A stretch of 64,000 bases of DNA, from the NCBI GenBank assembly GCA_018697195.1, contig CM031857.1:51977471-52041470 (forward strand). Direction: 5' to 3'. Below the pieces are notes generated by a model. It was not told the DNA's origin. It was given only the letters and a program-made list of their open reading frames with translations, and made no database searches. A program made the translations under genes and the position numbers. This document shows, one piece after another, positions 41,032 through 52,980 of the stretch (position 1 is the stretch's first letter; each line of letters begins with the position of its first letter). The DNA is from Certhia americana. Lineage: Eukaryota > Chordata > Aves > Passeriformes > Certhiidae.

Positions 41032-41048
41032 AAAAAAAAAAAAAAAAA
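41032..41048. repeat. poly-A tract (A17)
   Basis: This is a run of about 17 A. No retroposon body was recognised upstream of it. Confidence 0.9.
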
Positions 41049-43413
41049 TTATAAGGGTTTTACTTGATTAGATCTCTAAGTGGAGACCAACTAAATTAAC
41101 AATGACTACACTGCCACCAAGCCACATCCAAAGCCCACATCATGGTATACAGCTACACCTACAGCTGCATTACAGGGAACAAAGAGCTGGCATTCCCTGT
41201 TTGCAAATAAGGTGAACAGCTCACGGCTATCTTGACATAAAACAAGATAATAATTATAGTGCCTAAGTTAGACATCTGAGTAAATGTAGTCATGTCATTT
41301 AAACAATTAACCTATACTGATTAATAGCAGCTAAGGATCTGATGGGGGATGTAAGAAACTCCTCTTTATCCTAATATGTCCCTTCAGTTTATCCAAATTA
41401 TTGGCTTTCACCACCTGGCCTCTCCCTTGTGCCCCCACATCAAGTTTTATGCAGGTTAAGAAATGAAGGTCCTCGTTTTGGTCTTTACTTACACACTTCC
41501 ATCAGTGCTGAATGAAATGCGAGACAACCATAAAAGCCAGTAGAGGGGAAAATTAGACATGCTGCATAACTGATTTCTGAACTGTAAGGACAGTTGTTGG
41601 CAATTTTCATTTCATATCACAGATTCACATTTCTTTGAACTGCCACCTACTGAGAACAAGCACTACCTGCTCATGCCCTTCCAAGCAGGATGGGATGCTG
41701 CCTGGTCAGCTTGAACAAGTTTCAGGGGTTGCCATGGTGTGCTCTAAAGGAACCTCTCACCCCCTTGTCCAGGAGCCACCACCCTGCCTCAGAGAGGGAT
41801 GCATGCCTTCAGCCCACACCAGCATCATGGGGAGCAGGGCTCCTCCTGCACTCCCCCAGCCATGTGCCCACTGCTGGAGCTGCTGTGTTTGCTGGGGGGG
41901 CTGTAAGCAAACAGCTGTAAGTTCCCCTTCCAGCCCTGCTCCACAGGCACACAGGGCAGCATGGTCACAAGAAAGGGGACAAATGCAAATTCAAACCTGA
42001 TGAGCTGAGACAGCAGTTGGAAAGAGCAGGGTGGTCAAAGCCTGTGATGGCTCGAAGTGAAAATAGTCAGACAAAACGGGCTTGCAGATTGTCACCAAAT
42101 TGAGAACCTCCTCCACCCCTAACCGCCTGGCTGGAACTGTATAACGGAGCAGGTTTCAAGAAACCGCAGCTCCCAGCAGAGTTAACTCTCCAACAGCTGC
42201 TGCACTTTCAAATTGTCAGACAGATTAAACACAGGAATGCCTGTGGGTCGAAAAGCTGAGGGAAGGGTGAAGTGATGGGCTCAGCTTGCTCTAAAGAGCA
42301 GAGAGCAACTCAAAAAGTTGGAGACAGGACTCCCTGCAGCCAGGAGGGAGTTACACTGGTATTGTCTGGCTGAAAGCTTGGCACATGGCCCTTTCCCAGC
42401 CTCAGCTGTCCTCACCAAGCTGGACAGTTAGTGGAGTTTTTGTCCTGTGCTTCCTTAGAAGCTGCAGTCACAGCATGTAACCAGACTGCCCTTGAAGGGG
42501 AAGCGCCTGTTTGGAGGAGAGAGAAATGAGGCTTCCACTCATTTGGGGCATGAGCCATGGTGCTTGGCTGGGACCAGACACTGCTGGGCACCCAAAAAGC
42601 TGGCACCTGCACTGCCTCAGCACCCAAAGCTCAGAGAAACACATTACCTTATGGGGCAAGTGCATGTGTGCAGTGGAGCACTTGCATCAGGCAGAAGTGA
42701 GTGCCACTGATCCGCATGTCAACGATGAAAAGAGGGTGATGATTTACTGGGAAAACTGCCCTGTAAAAAGTATGCTTGTGGATCCTATTTATTGTCTCAT
42801 ACTCTTCAAATACTCCTACAGTTACAAAGATGCCACACAATTACAAGTTAGAAAAAGGAGCGGAGGTAATTCTCCCACACACTGTCTAGCCCATGGAGCC
42901 AACAAACCTGTGGCACCACCATCAGCAGGCAGCTTGGGTCAGCCAGCCCAGCAGGGCTCCTCCCAGGAGATGGTGGGCCACCTCCACCAGGATAAACAAT
43001 CCACACTTCAAGCCTGGGCCAAAAGCTTGTTGCCAGATCCATACAGCCGCAGAGAGCAGAGCTGGAGGGAGCTCTGCCAGTAATAGGGGAAAGAAGGAGA
43101 AAGAGAGGCTGCTCCCACACAACACAGCCTCTCCCCTGCCAAACCACAATGCTTCTCCAGGTACCTCCAACTCAGCTGTGCTGGAAACTACAACCCACAA
43201 AACTGCTGTGGAGATGCTGGCCCGCTGAAGTCGACTTGCCACGCAGCTCTCAAAGGTCACATAATGACCAGACAGGGACTTCAGCACATGAGAGCACAGG
43301 CCACTGTGTCTTTGGGCCACATTCAGGCTCCCACACAACAAGCTCAGCTTGTTGAGGGAGCCAAGTGGTCTCCCTCACTAGGAGAAAGTTCGAATCACAC
43401 CCTCTTCTTCTCA

Positions 43414-44037
<624 letters not shown>

Positions 44038-45348
44038 TCAAAGGTCCCTAATTAAATAACAAAACACAAAAAAGGAGAAAAATACAAGTTCAGTAACGCT
44101 GACATTAGAAAAAGATGTTTGTCTGCCAGAGTGTTTTTCCTTCCTAAAAGACTTCTGAATAAGACATGTCACTTTTCTGTCCCACCCTTTCAAGCAGACC
44201 CTACAATTGCTCTCAGTGACACCAGCTTCTGTGTTCAGTGTGATGGCGGGACTGCTGGCACAGGCTCCTGTGCACATCCAGGAAGGCTCTGCAGCCACCT
44301 TCAGGGGCTCCCTGTGTACTTGCCTCACTTTTCTCCACTGTAAGTCCCGATCTTTCCAATACCAGCAGAAAAACCAGATGAGGTCTTGCTTATCCTTAGT
44401 TAGCTAGACCTTGCTCCTGCAATACCTGGAGGACGTCCTTCACTTTAGATGGTCCTGCAGCTTCAGTGCAAAATCACCCACAGTGGCTAAGGCATTTCAA
44501 GATCAGACCCTTGTGACACAGGTAAAACTTATTAACCCACCCCCAAAAGAGATCACACGAGATGACATTTTTTCCCGCACTCCAAGTTGTTTGGCATCCC
44601 TGTGCAAAAGGAGCCTTTTATCACTTGATGTGCCAGGAACCTGAACTCCAGGTGGGCTTCTGGTAAGTGAAGAAATTGCCACATCATTTGGATTCACCCC
44701 TACAAAACCTCAAGGAGCACACAAAACAGAGAGGTCTCTCTTAATATTCTTGCTTGCATTCAGTACAGCTCTTCTTTGCCTCTTCCCAGCTCAAACCCAG
44801 GAGCCATAACCCATCCCCTTGTATCCTTCTGAGACAACTTCCAGACTCTCAGCTCAGTATCAGTGTGCCCAAGTGCACTGGACTGTCACAGAAACCTACA
44901 TGCTGTTCCCAGAGGCTGGGGGTGTATTTTTCTTTAAATTCATGCTGGATCATTATTCTATCTGCATTTGTAAATTTATGACCATTTCTCACAGTTGCTG
45001 CCAAATTAATTCTGATAGCTATTTACAGGGGCTTTTTCTTCTAAGCATGATTAGATGCCAATCAGTGAATCCAATTCATGAAAAGGCAATAAAATGAATA
45101 CTACTTCAGCACAAGGAGGGAATGTAGAGAAAGTTTGTAAGTGAAATTAGCCATGTGCACTACACAAAAGTTTTGTTTACTTTTAAAACACTAAGAAAAG
45201 GAAGTCTCTCCTGTAATATTAAAAAGGCCTATACTGCTACTGAAGAAGAGTACACCTAACTACCCTTATCCTATCTGCATAAAATTGCAGGTCTTTCAAC
45301 CTGCAAAACGCCAAACCCCTGGGGATAAAAAACTTGCCAGAGAGGCAT

Positions 45349-45363
45349 GGGGGGGGGGGGGGG
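45349..45363. repeat. poly-G tract (G15)
   Basis: This is an uninterrupted run of 15 G on the plus strand, at the edge of the CpG island. Runs of G this long are rare in vertebrate DNA and can fold into quadruplex structures. Its length in the assembly may be inaccurate. Confidence 0.9.
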
Positions 45364-45844
45364 CACCATTTCTTCAGAAGCATCCTCTAGAGAAGTATCT
45401 GCCTATGTCTTGGCATGGCACCGAAAGTCTAAGCCAAAGTGGGTCACAGCACTTAGGGAGATCATTCCCTGAATCGCAGGAAGAGGTACGGCTGGAAATA
45501 GGGGACAACATGGAGGGTCCCAGGAGCGGGACCCTGCAAATCCTGCGGTTCCAGCGGGGCAGAAGCTTCGGCTCCCCGGAGCCCGCCAGCTCACAGTCTG
45601 GACGCTCTCCCGGGAGGCGGACTCCCCCCTCCGGCCCCGAAACCCCGCTCCCCGCCCTCCAGGGGTAGGAGGGGGCGGCGGAGAGATACGGCTTCCCCCG
45701 AGGGAAGGCGGCGGCCGGGAACCAAAACTCAACGGGGTGATGCCAGGGAAAAACCGCGGGCGAGAGGGCGCAGCGCCCGCGGAGCCGGCAGGTTCGGGGA
45801 GGTTCCAGGCGGAGCGGGCTGGGGTCCAGGGCACCTGGGAGGAG

Positions 45845-46470
45845 CGGGGGATCCGCGAGGGGCAGGAGACGCGAGAGGAGAAGGGGTTGTGAGGACAGCG
45901 GGTCCCAGAGGAGCAGAATGGGAGAGAAAGGAGAATGCGGGCGGGGACGGGCTGGAAAGGCAAGAGGTGCCGAGAGTGCGGGGGGAATCCGAGTGGCCAA
46001 GCGGACGGAGAGCCGGGAAACTGGGGGGCTGGGAAGAGAGAGCGGTCCGGGGTGGCAGGGAGATACGGGAAGGACGGGGGCCCGGGAGAGGAAGGATTCA
46101 GGAAGACAAGAGGATGAGAGGGCTGGAAATCCCAGCAGGGAAGGGAGTCTAAAGGGTCGGGTGCAACGGGCAAGGGATGCGGCCAGGCTGGGTGTCAAAG
46201 CGGGGAAAGGGAATGCAAGAGGGAAAGAGGGTCCGGGGATGCAAGGCATGTGGCCGTGCAGGGTGGGGAGGGGTCGGGGAGGGAAAGGACGCTCTGAAGG
46301 CTCGGGGATTCGTAGTCATGCAGGGGATGCAACGTACCGGGAACGAGGAAGGGCAGGGGTTCGAGAAAGGAAGGGGGTGCAGGGGGTCCGTGAGGGGCAG
46401 GGGATTCAGCCGCGCAGGGAGTGCAGGAGAGCCGGTGTCTGTAAGGGGTGGCGACCGGTCTAGAAGTGCC
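45845..46470. repeat. Purine-rich degenerate minisatellite-like tract
   Basis: For about 620 bases the plus strand is overwhelmingly G and A. It carries recurring but imperfect units containing GGGGATGCAA, GGGGATTC, AGGGAAAG and GTGCAGGG at irregular spacing of roughly 15-40 bases. It looks like an old, diverged tandem repeat within the first intron of LHFPL6, just downstream of the proposed first exon. Because the gene is read from the minus strand, its RNA here would be pyrimidine-rich. Confidence 0.6.
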
Positions 46471-46505
46471 AGGATAGGGGTAGGCGCGGTGCCGGGGCTA
46501 CTTAC

Positions 46506-46800
46506 GGACACTCCGGGTGTGGAGGCTGCCCGCCGCGGCTGCCGGGAGCACATGGGCGCGGAGCCGGCGGGCGGCGGCCGCACCAAGCCACTCTACCCGC
46601 GGTCCCGGCGCGGAGGCGACGCGGGTGCTCCGAGGCGGGCGGGACCGGGACAGGGACCCTCCCCAGCCCGGCCCGTCCTTTCCTCCGCGCGTTCCTCTCT
46701 CCGCCCGTTTGATTCCTCGGGAGGCAGCGCACTCCGCCGCCTCTCCTCCCCCTTCCCCGCCACCGCCTCCCCGGGCGGGACCCGCCGCGGTCGGCGCAGT
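46506..46800 (-). other. LHFPL6: Probable LHFPL6 5' untranslated first exon (3' end supported)
   Basis: On the minus strand the sequence GTGTCC|GTAAGTAG gives an excellent splice donor, with the last exon base at 46506. It sits in the densest part of the CpG island and points towards the coding exon. LHFPL6 is known to have a non-coding first exon, so this is the best candidate. The 5' end (transcription start) cannot be fixed from sequence; the upper coordinate is a guess. Confidence 0.5.
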
Positions 46801-47125
46801 TGCGGGGCCGCGGACGGGGCCGGGGGCGAGGGGCCGGGCGGCGGCGGCGGAGCGGCGAACGGGAGAACGGGGGCGCGTCCCCGAGCCCTGACGGGGCGGG
46901 GCGGTGGTCCCGGCCCCGCGGGGTCGCTGGGGGGGTGGGTCCCGGCTTCCCGAGCCCGCCCTGGACTGCGACGGGGCGGGGGGTCGCGGGTCCCGGGGCC
47001 GCTGGGGTAGTGCGGGAGTGGCGGGGAGCACTGCGGTGTCGCCGGGCTCGGCGGCTCAGTGCGGGGTGCAAGGGGCGGTGAAACCGGGGACGGAGAGGAG
47101 GAAAGGGCGGAGAGGGAGGGAAAGA

Positions 47126-50100
47126 CAGTGGAGAAGGAGTATTTGAAGGAAAGGGGGAAGGCTGCAGTCCTTACGTGGGAAAATATGGGCTAATCTCCTG
47201 ATGGTGTGCGTGTGATAAGAACTGTGTCTGTCTCTGCCTAAGAGCTGCTGATCCAGCATTTTGATCGCAAGAATTCCCGAATTGGTCTACAGCGAGTAAA
47301 TGTGATCACAGTACCAAGCAGCTCATCCCGGATGGGTTAGGTCAAGCGGAGAGACAGAAGCTTCAGCCCTTTCCTGGAGTGTCTTAAGTGGGAAAGTTTC
47401 GAGGAGGGGTTTCCTTCTGCACAGAGAGCCTCTGGGAGAAAAAGACATTTCCCATTCTGTTTTTTCCTCTACGCCCAGAAACATGAATATATTTCTCAGA
47501 TATAAGACAATTTTATGACAGGTTTAAATTATGTCAGCACCAGACATGCAAAATCTCTTTGGTAAGTTTTCTTTTACAGCCCTGGCTTGTAATTTAAATA
47601 CCATTTATTAATATTATTAATGCTAAATGGAAGTGAGGTTTATTGCACTCAGTCTGCATTTACACCATTTAATAGTAACAGCAGCTATTTTCAGAATTAA
47701 ATTACAAAGCTGCTTTATTGTATTTTTAAAATTAGATTTCCATTTTTCTCCCCCATAATGCAAAGTCTTAAAATCAGAACATTACTGAAAATGCATATTT
47801 TCTCAAGGGATAAAAAATGGATTGGTTTTATCTAGTTTTCCACTTTAACATTTTAAGTGCATTTAAAGAAACATGCTTCAATAAATCAAAGAAGTGGGTT
47901 AAATATAGGCTGAATGCTAGAATATATGCAATAAAATACTCCACAAGGAACAAAATGAAGGCATAACCCCAAAGCAGCCTTACCCACAGCTGACTACCCC
48001 TAGGCTACATCTACCTGGTATACATCTATATTAACAAGTAATGTGCATCAATCTGGTATTGAATCTCATGGTGTTGAGGGCCTAAATGATGTTCACACTT
48101 TTCAATAGTTTTTTCTTCAGTTTCACTCCAGGCTAGGTCTGTGAACTGAGGGGCCCGTGAGAACTTAAAAAGCATCTGATACACTCCTGGCACCTGTCTT
48201 CTGCTATATTGTTGTCTGAGTCCACTCTGTGTACTCACCTCTGCTGGGTAAAACAAAACGCGGTAAGTGAGGAGGATGATCTAGAGATTCACTTCAAAAG
48301 CACACCCTTGATCCACACCAAAACCTGAAAGTGGATGTGCCCACAGGGTGTCTGACAGAAAGAAGCTGGTATGACTTTCCCAAAGCTGAGAGCTGGAGCC
48401 TGCTCCACAGCATACCATTCCAGCATCCTCCCATGAAATCACCTTTCCGCCCGGTGCTGTGCCTCCACCCCCAAGCATGCACGAGCTCTCAGAACTCCAC
48501 TTCTGAAAGGAGCTATGCACTTTTTGGAGAGTGTAGACACTCCTTGTTTACTGCTTGCATGCCTTCCCTTGGCTCAGTGTGGGTTTTTACCCCCTGTTAT
48601 TCATTTTACCAATTCCTGAAGTGACAGGGATACTAAGATAATGTTGTGTCATTAAAATTCTGCTCTCAGTATAAAGAAAGATAATTGAGTACTGTTATTA
48701 AATAGTTGTTTAATTGTTTAAAGGCTAAGATCTGTCTTTCTTTTCTTAGTCAAAGGCCTGGGTTATAATGAAACTGTGATAAATATGTCTAAATTAGGCA
48801 TGTATTGGGATCAGACATGGGTAGAAATTGCCTGGCATTAAAATGACTGAGGAAAAAACTTCTGCTTCACAACAGAAACTGTTTCTCAGTTAAAATTGGC
48901 ATTGGAAGCCTAGGGAGAAGCAAACAAGAAAGCATTTATTCATGCAATTTATCTCTTCCATGGTATATGCCAAGGTCCCCAAGTCAGTGTTTGCTTTGCT
49001 AATGGCATCTCTACAGCAGTTCATTTATTTGCCTTATATGGCCTGTACATTCACTCCCTGAGCTGCTGCCATTCTGCTTTCCCTCATGGAAAACTGTACA
49101 TTGAATTCTGCATCTCTCCTGAAGCATCTCATTTTGCAAACTGTCTCTGAATGCCCCCACAAGCTGGCTGCATGACTTAGTCACTTGCAGGGAAATAAGC
49201 CTTATTTCACAATCTATTTTCTGTTCAAGGAGTTTTGGTTTGATTAGGAATAAATTTAAAATATTATATATATAGTATATAAGGTAACATCCAAATTCTC
49301 ATTCCATTTTTTCCTAATGTTTAAAACTTATCATGGTTCAGCTGTATCAACATTTGATTTGCTTTTCAAGATCATTGTGCTTGGAAGTATTTTAATTGAA
49401 AGTTAGCTGAAATAGTTCTATCCCAGTCTAACCTGTTGGAAAGAAAAGGGGAGTCATTACATTGTGCTTTAGGATTCACAATCTTTCTTGCAACCACAAA
49501 AGCAGACACCTCCTCAGAATGTAGCAATAACAAAATACATGGTCCCCAGGGTCTCGTCTATACTGAAATAGCAGCTGGTTTTAAAATTGGTCCTGGTGTT
49601 TTGAATTTTAAAAGAATCCACTTGTGAGAAGTCTGTATAATTGGTGGAGGGAACCTGAGCTGCGGATTACCCTCTGCTGCAACCACTGAAGTCAGACTGA
49701 ATCAAACACCCATGAATACATTGTCAGAAAACTACCCTAGCAGGGAGATGGAAAAATATGCTTATAGATTTTACCATTTTGAGTCTCTTCAATCCATTGA
49801 CTAAGCTGCTGTTACAGCTGGGGCACTACAGACTTGATGGAGCTAATCAGCACAGCAGAATAAAGACAGAAAATCCTGTCACTCTACCTAAATCAATCCT
49901 GGCTAATATACACATCACAGGCTCAACCACAGACTCTTTCATTACAGTATGACTTGTAAGACAATACAAAATGCCATAGAGGATTATGTATGTTCCTGAA
50001 CCCCAAGGAAAATGAAGCAGCTGCCAAACCTCGATCTCATTCTCCAGTCTTTGACCAGAAAAAGAACCAATAGAGTTTTATTTTTCCAGCCACCATCTGC

Positions 50101-51425
50101 TTTTGGTTGCGTGGTCTACAGGAAAGTGATCACACTATCATGGTTCCGAGCATCTCACAAAACTGGATCTTCAGGTCATGTCTGTACTCGATTTTAAATC
50201 AAAAAGGAAGGTATATGTACAACAATAGACTTGAGGCTACGTACTGGGAGCACCTGAAAGCCAGCCCAATTATTCAAATACAGTCACTAAAGAAACCAAA
50301 CAGACAAGTACTGTTAGAGAAATAACCTGATAATTAGTATATTTTCTTGAAATTATGTCCAATCTTGCAGCAGCTAGGGGAAAAAGAATCAACTAAACAG
50401 ATAGAAAAAGAGAACCTCAACTCTAACACCTGAACATTTCTCAGAGGAAGTTATGGAAACAAATTCAAATGACCAGACCCTGTCCATCTGTATGGTGTCC
50501 TTCCAAGTCAAACAATTTGCATGTTCTACTGTAGGTGTTACTAGACACTTGGGACTTTTGAGCTGTCACATCCAGACCTGAATCTTGCCTATAAACTTAG
50601 CTCTAACCAAAAGATCCTCTCTCCACTTCTATTCTAATACTGTCCTATCATTAATACTTATTAATCTGGTGGTTCTCATGGTAGTAAATTTTTGAGAATT
50701 TTCTAACAATTTATCACAAAACTTGGCATATTTCTGAAGGGCAGTTGTCTTACTGGTGACAATGCTGTTGTTGCTAACATCAGTCTTTTAATCACTGAGT
50801 GCATATAAAAACAACATGTCAATGTAAAACAAAAGAGGAAAACAATCTTTATTATTCACCATAAACCCTCTGCATGTTGATTCATCTTTTTGAAGTTATT
50901 ACTTATCATCTATTATATAAAAACCACCAGGTGCTCTACATTTTGCAAGGCTCTAAAATAGTGGCTACAGCTATTGATTTTCTCTTTTGTGTCCTATTGT
51001 TGACAAGCCTGGTGGCTTTGGGAGAGGCCAAGGAGGTTTATTCTGCACCAGCCCCTCAGATGAAGAGAGGAATGCCTGCTCTGCCCTCACAAACACAACC
51101 AAAGTGACTGAGCTCTGAGATTACAGATGCCAGACCTGTCCTCCTTTACCAGGGAATTGTCTTAGCCCTGCACAAACTCAGGAGAAACATGTCTGGTTTC
51201 AATCCTAAATTTCCACTATTCTTAATTGGACTTTTTAAAATAAGGAATATCTGGATGATGAACGAGTGATTTCCCAGTAAGAAATGCTCATCTACTGGCA
51301 GCCTGCTTTCTGTACACGTAGACCCAATACAAGTAATTTCATAGTGTCATCTTACTTACCAGTGGGACATCTGTCTACCTTCCCCAGATGCTGGTAAAGA
51401 AAGATGCAGGGAACGTACAAAAGAG
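47126..51425. other. Intergenic: LHFPL6 upstream region
   Basis: This is AT-rich sequence upstream of the LHFPL6 CpG island. It includes a short TA-rich stretch near 49.26-49.28 kb. I see no convincing exon, repeat family or RNA gene in it. Confidence 0.6.
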
Positions 51426-51560
51426 CAGGTCTTGCCGCGGTGCTTTCTCGCACTAAGTGGCGGCCGCGTTTGGCGACACGGGTTTGTTTAACGACACGTG
51501 CAACAGTAAGAAGATGTTTCTTTTCACTTTAAAGCCTCAGTGTGGGATCAGTTTCCAGCA
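51360..51560 (-). other. Candidate alternative first exon from orphan CpG island (minus strand)
   Basis: On the minus strand, leaving the orphan CpG island, the sequence CCCACTG|GTAAGTAAG is a near-perfect splice donor with the last exon base at 51360. A transcript starting in the island and using it would point towards LHFPL6, so it could be an alternative 5' exon of that gene. It could equally be a separate non-coding RNA. Only the donor is seen; the start and the splice partner are unknown. Confidence 0.3.
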
Positions 51561-51990
51561 GGAGGTCACGGTTTCGGCGCAGGGCCCGGAGCGCGCCGGT
51601 GCCCCGGCGATGGGATGCCCGGGGCGGCGGGCGCTGCGCTGCGCTGCTCGACAGTGACACTCGGTGGGCAGCGAGCCCGGAGCAGGGCTGGGGGCGGCCG
51701 GGACGGGCGAGCCCGGTTTAGGGGGGCCCGACACCTCCCGGCCCCGCGGGGCTGGCGCGGGTTCTGCCCTGGCCCCTCCGGAGCGTTTGATGCGGCTGCA
51801 GACGAAGAAGGGCGTGTGTGTGAAAAGCGGGGGCAGAGAGCAGAGAGTGCTTCTGTTCTCCATAAAACCTCTGGGATTTGTAACCGCCCCGGGCCACTGT
51901 CCTGAGGCCTTTAAGGTGTCTTTGCAGTACCCAAAGGTGACTTCTAGCGGCACGGTTCGGTTAAACTGGGTGTATCTGAGAAGGGGGCTC
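51430..51990. promoter_or_regulatory. Orphan CpG island between LHFPL6 and COG6
   Basis: This is a block of about 550 bases rich in GC and CpG, with a NotI site (GCGGCCGC) near 51460 and a dense core at 51580-51780. It stands isolated in AT-rich intergenic DNA, 4.3 kb from the LHFPL6 island and 10.5 kb from COG6. No recognisable coding exon is inside. Plausible splice donors leave it on both strands: plus CAACA|GTAAGA at 51505/51506 and minus CTG|GTAAGT at 51360/51359. It probably marks a promoter, but for what is unknown. Confidence 0.65.
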
Positions 51991-52570
51991 AAGGCAGCGT
52001 CCTGTTCCTCCCCCAACCTTTTACCAGAAAACTGGAGCAGAGCTGCCTTTCCCCATGAGTTCCAGCAATCACTTGCATCTAGGTCACCCTATTAGATCAC
52101 ATTCCCAAGGATATGGCTAATGATTTCTGGGGTATTTAGAAAGGAAAGCTGAAAATCCTCTAGTTGGGGACAATGGCCAATTCATTTTCCAAGTGGAAGC
52201 TGATTTCCTCCCCTCCACATCACACCCTGGGGGTTGTACAGAACTCAGGGACTCCACGAAGCTGAAACTTCTGAAATCTCACAGAGATTTATTCACAGAA
52301 GAATTGTAATGCCAGCTCTTGTCAGCTGAAATCCAAACAGAACTTACTTTCAGGTGTATCAATGTCCAAAATCATGTTCTCAGTGGGGAAGAACCAAGCT
52401 CCTTTTTTTTTACAACTTTCTGAAAAGTTTGTCATTAGTAAATCCAGGATGTATACAGCTTTCATATATCTACACAGGTATGCATTTATTAGACATATGT
52501 GTCTTTATAAAACAGATATAAGTATTACATATATACCTCTATAATACATATATAGGTACAGACATAGGAG
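51991..52570. other. Intergenic, no recognisable content
   Basis: This is the transition from the CpG island to AT-rich DNA. It ends with an AT-rich stretch of loosely repeated TATA/CATATG-like words (52.44-52.56 kb) directly before the CR1 fragment. Nothing else is supported. Confidence 0.5.
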
Positions 52571-52980
52571 ATCATGCTGGTCAAGCCTTCTGTAAATCCA
52601 TGTAGTCTGGGCTTGATCCCCTGGTTGTCCTGCATGGGCCATGCAGTGGCACGCAGGATAGCCTTCCATAGCCTTGCCTAGTGCTGAGGTCAGGCTGATA
52701 GGCCTGTAGTTCCCCAGATCATCCTTCCTACCCTTCTTGTAGGTGGGTGTAACATTTGCCAGTTTCAGTCAGCTGGAACTTCTACAGTTAACCAGGACTG
52801 CTGGGTGACTGAGAGTGGTTTGGCAAGTTCTTTTCACAAGGTCCCTCACTACTCTGAGGTGGATCATCAGGGCCCATAGACTTGGGCATGTCTAGCTGCC
52901 ATAGCAGGTGACTAATCATCTCCTCTTGGTTCTTGGGGGCTTCACTCATCTCCCATACATGCTCTGGGAAGAGACCTTAA
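52571..52980 (-). mobile_element. CR1 LINE fragment, N-terminal RT region
   Basis: The plus strand matches the reverse complement of CR1 ORF2 around the start of the reverse transcriptase domain. On the minus strand it encodes KKGRKDDLGNYRPISLTSA, the classic CR1 'NYRPxSLT' RT signature, preceded by a decayed segment. Both the 3' part of the element and its 5' end are absent, so this is an internal piece. It shares strand with the CR1 copy at 21.98 kb but covers a different, more 5' part of ORF2. Confidence 0.88.

Larger units (their letters stand above)
45480..47125. promoter_or_regulatory. LHFPL6: CpG island, likely LHFPL6 promoter
   Basis: This is a block of about 1.6 kb with very high GC and dense CpG, unlike the AT-rich DNA around it. 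The densest part is 46500-47060, with GC boxes (GGGGCGGGGC at 46893-46902 and a similar GGGGCGGGG near 46973). No TATA box is apparent. It lies 1.6-3.2 kb upstream of the LHFPL6 coding exon on its strand, which is the expected place for a CpG-island promoter and a non-coding first exon. The many long open frames here (for example 45374-46249 minus) follow from the low frequency of stop codons in GC-rich DNA and are not called. Confidence 0.8.

Noticed and set aside
42511..43083. 190-codon plus-strand open frame near the LHFPL6 exon.
   Set aside because: It lies in a locally GC-richer stretch where stops are rarer, has no recognised similarity, and overlaps other frames of equal length.
45374..46249. 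291-codon minus-strand open frame, rich in Pro, Ser and Leu.
   Set aside because: It runs through the pyrimidine-rich strand of a CpG island and purine-skewed repeat, so low stop frequency explains it. The composition is low-complexity and no domain is seen.
46177..47081. Several overlapping Gly/Arg/Pro-rich frames on both strands.
   Set aside because: Multiple simultaneous long frames in the CpG island are a composition effect, and none shows protein-like sequence.
51537..52095. Long open frames on both strands over the orphan CpG island.
   Set aside because: GC-driven; the frames on the two strands overlap each other and none resembles a known protein.
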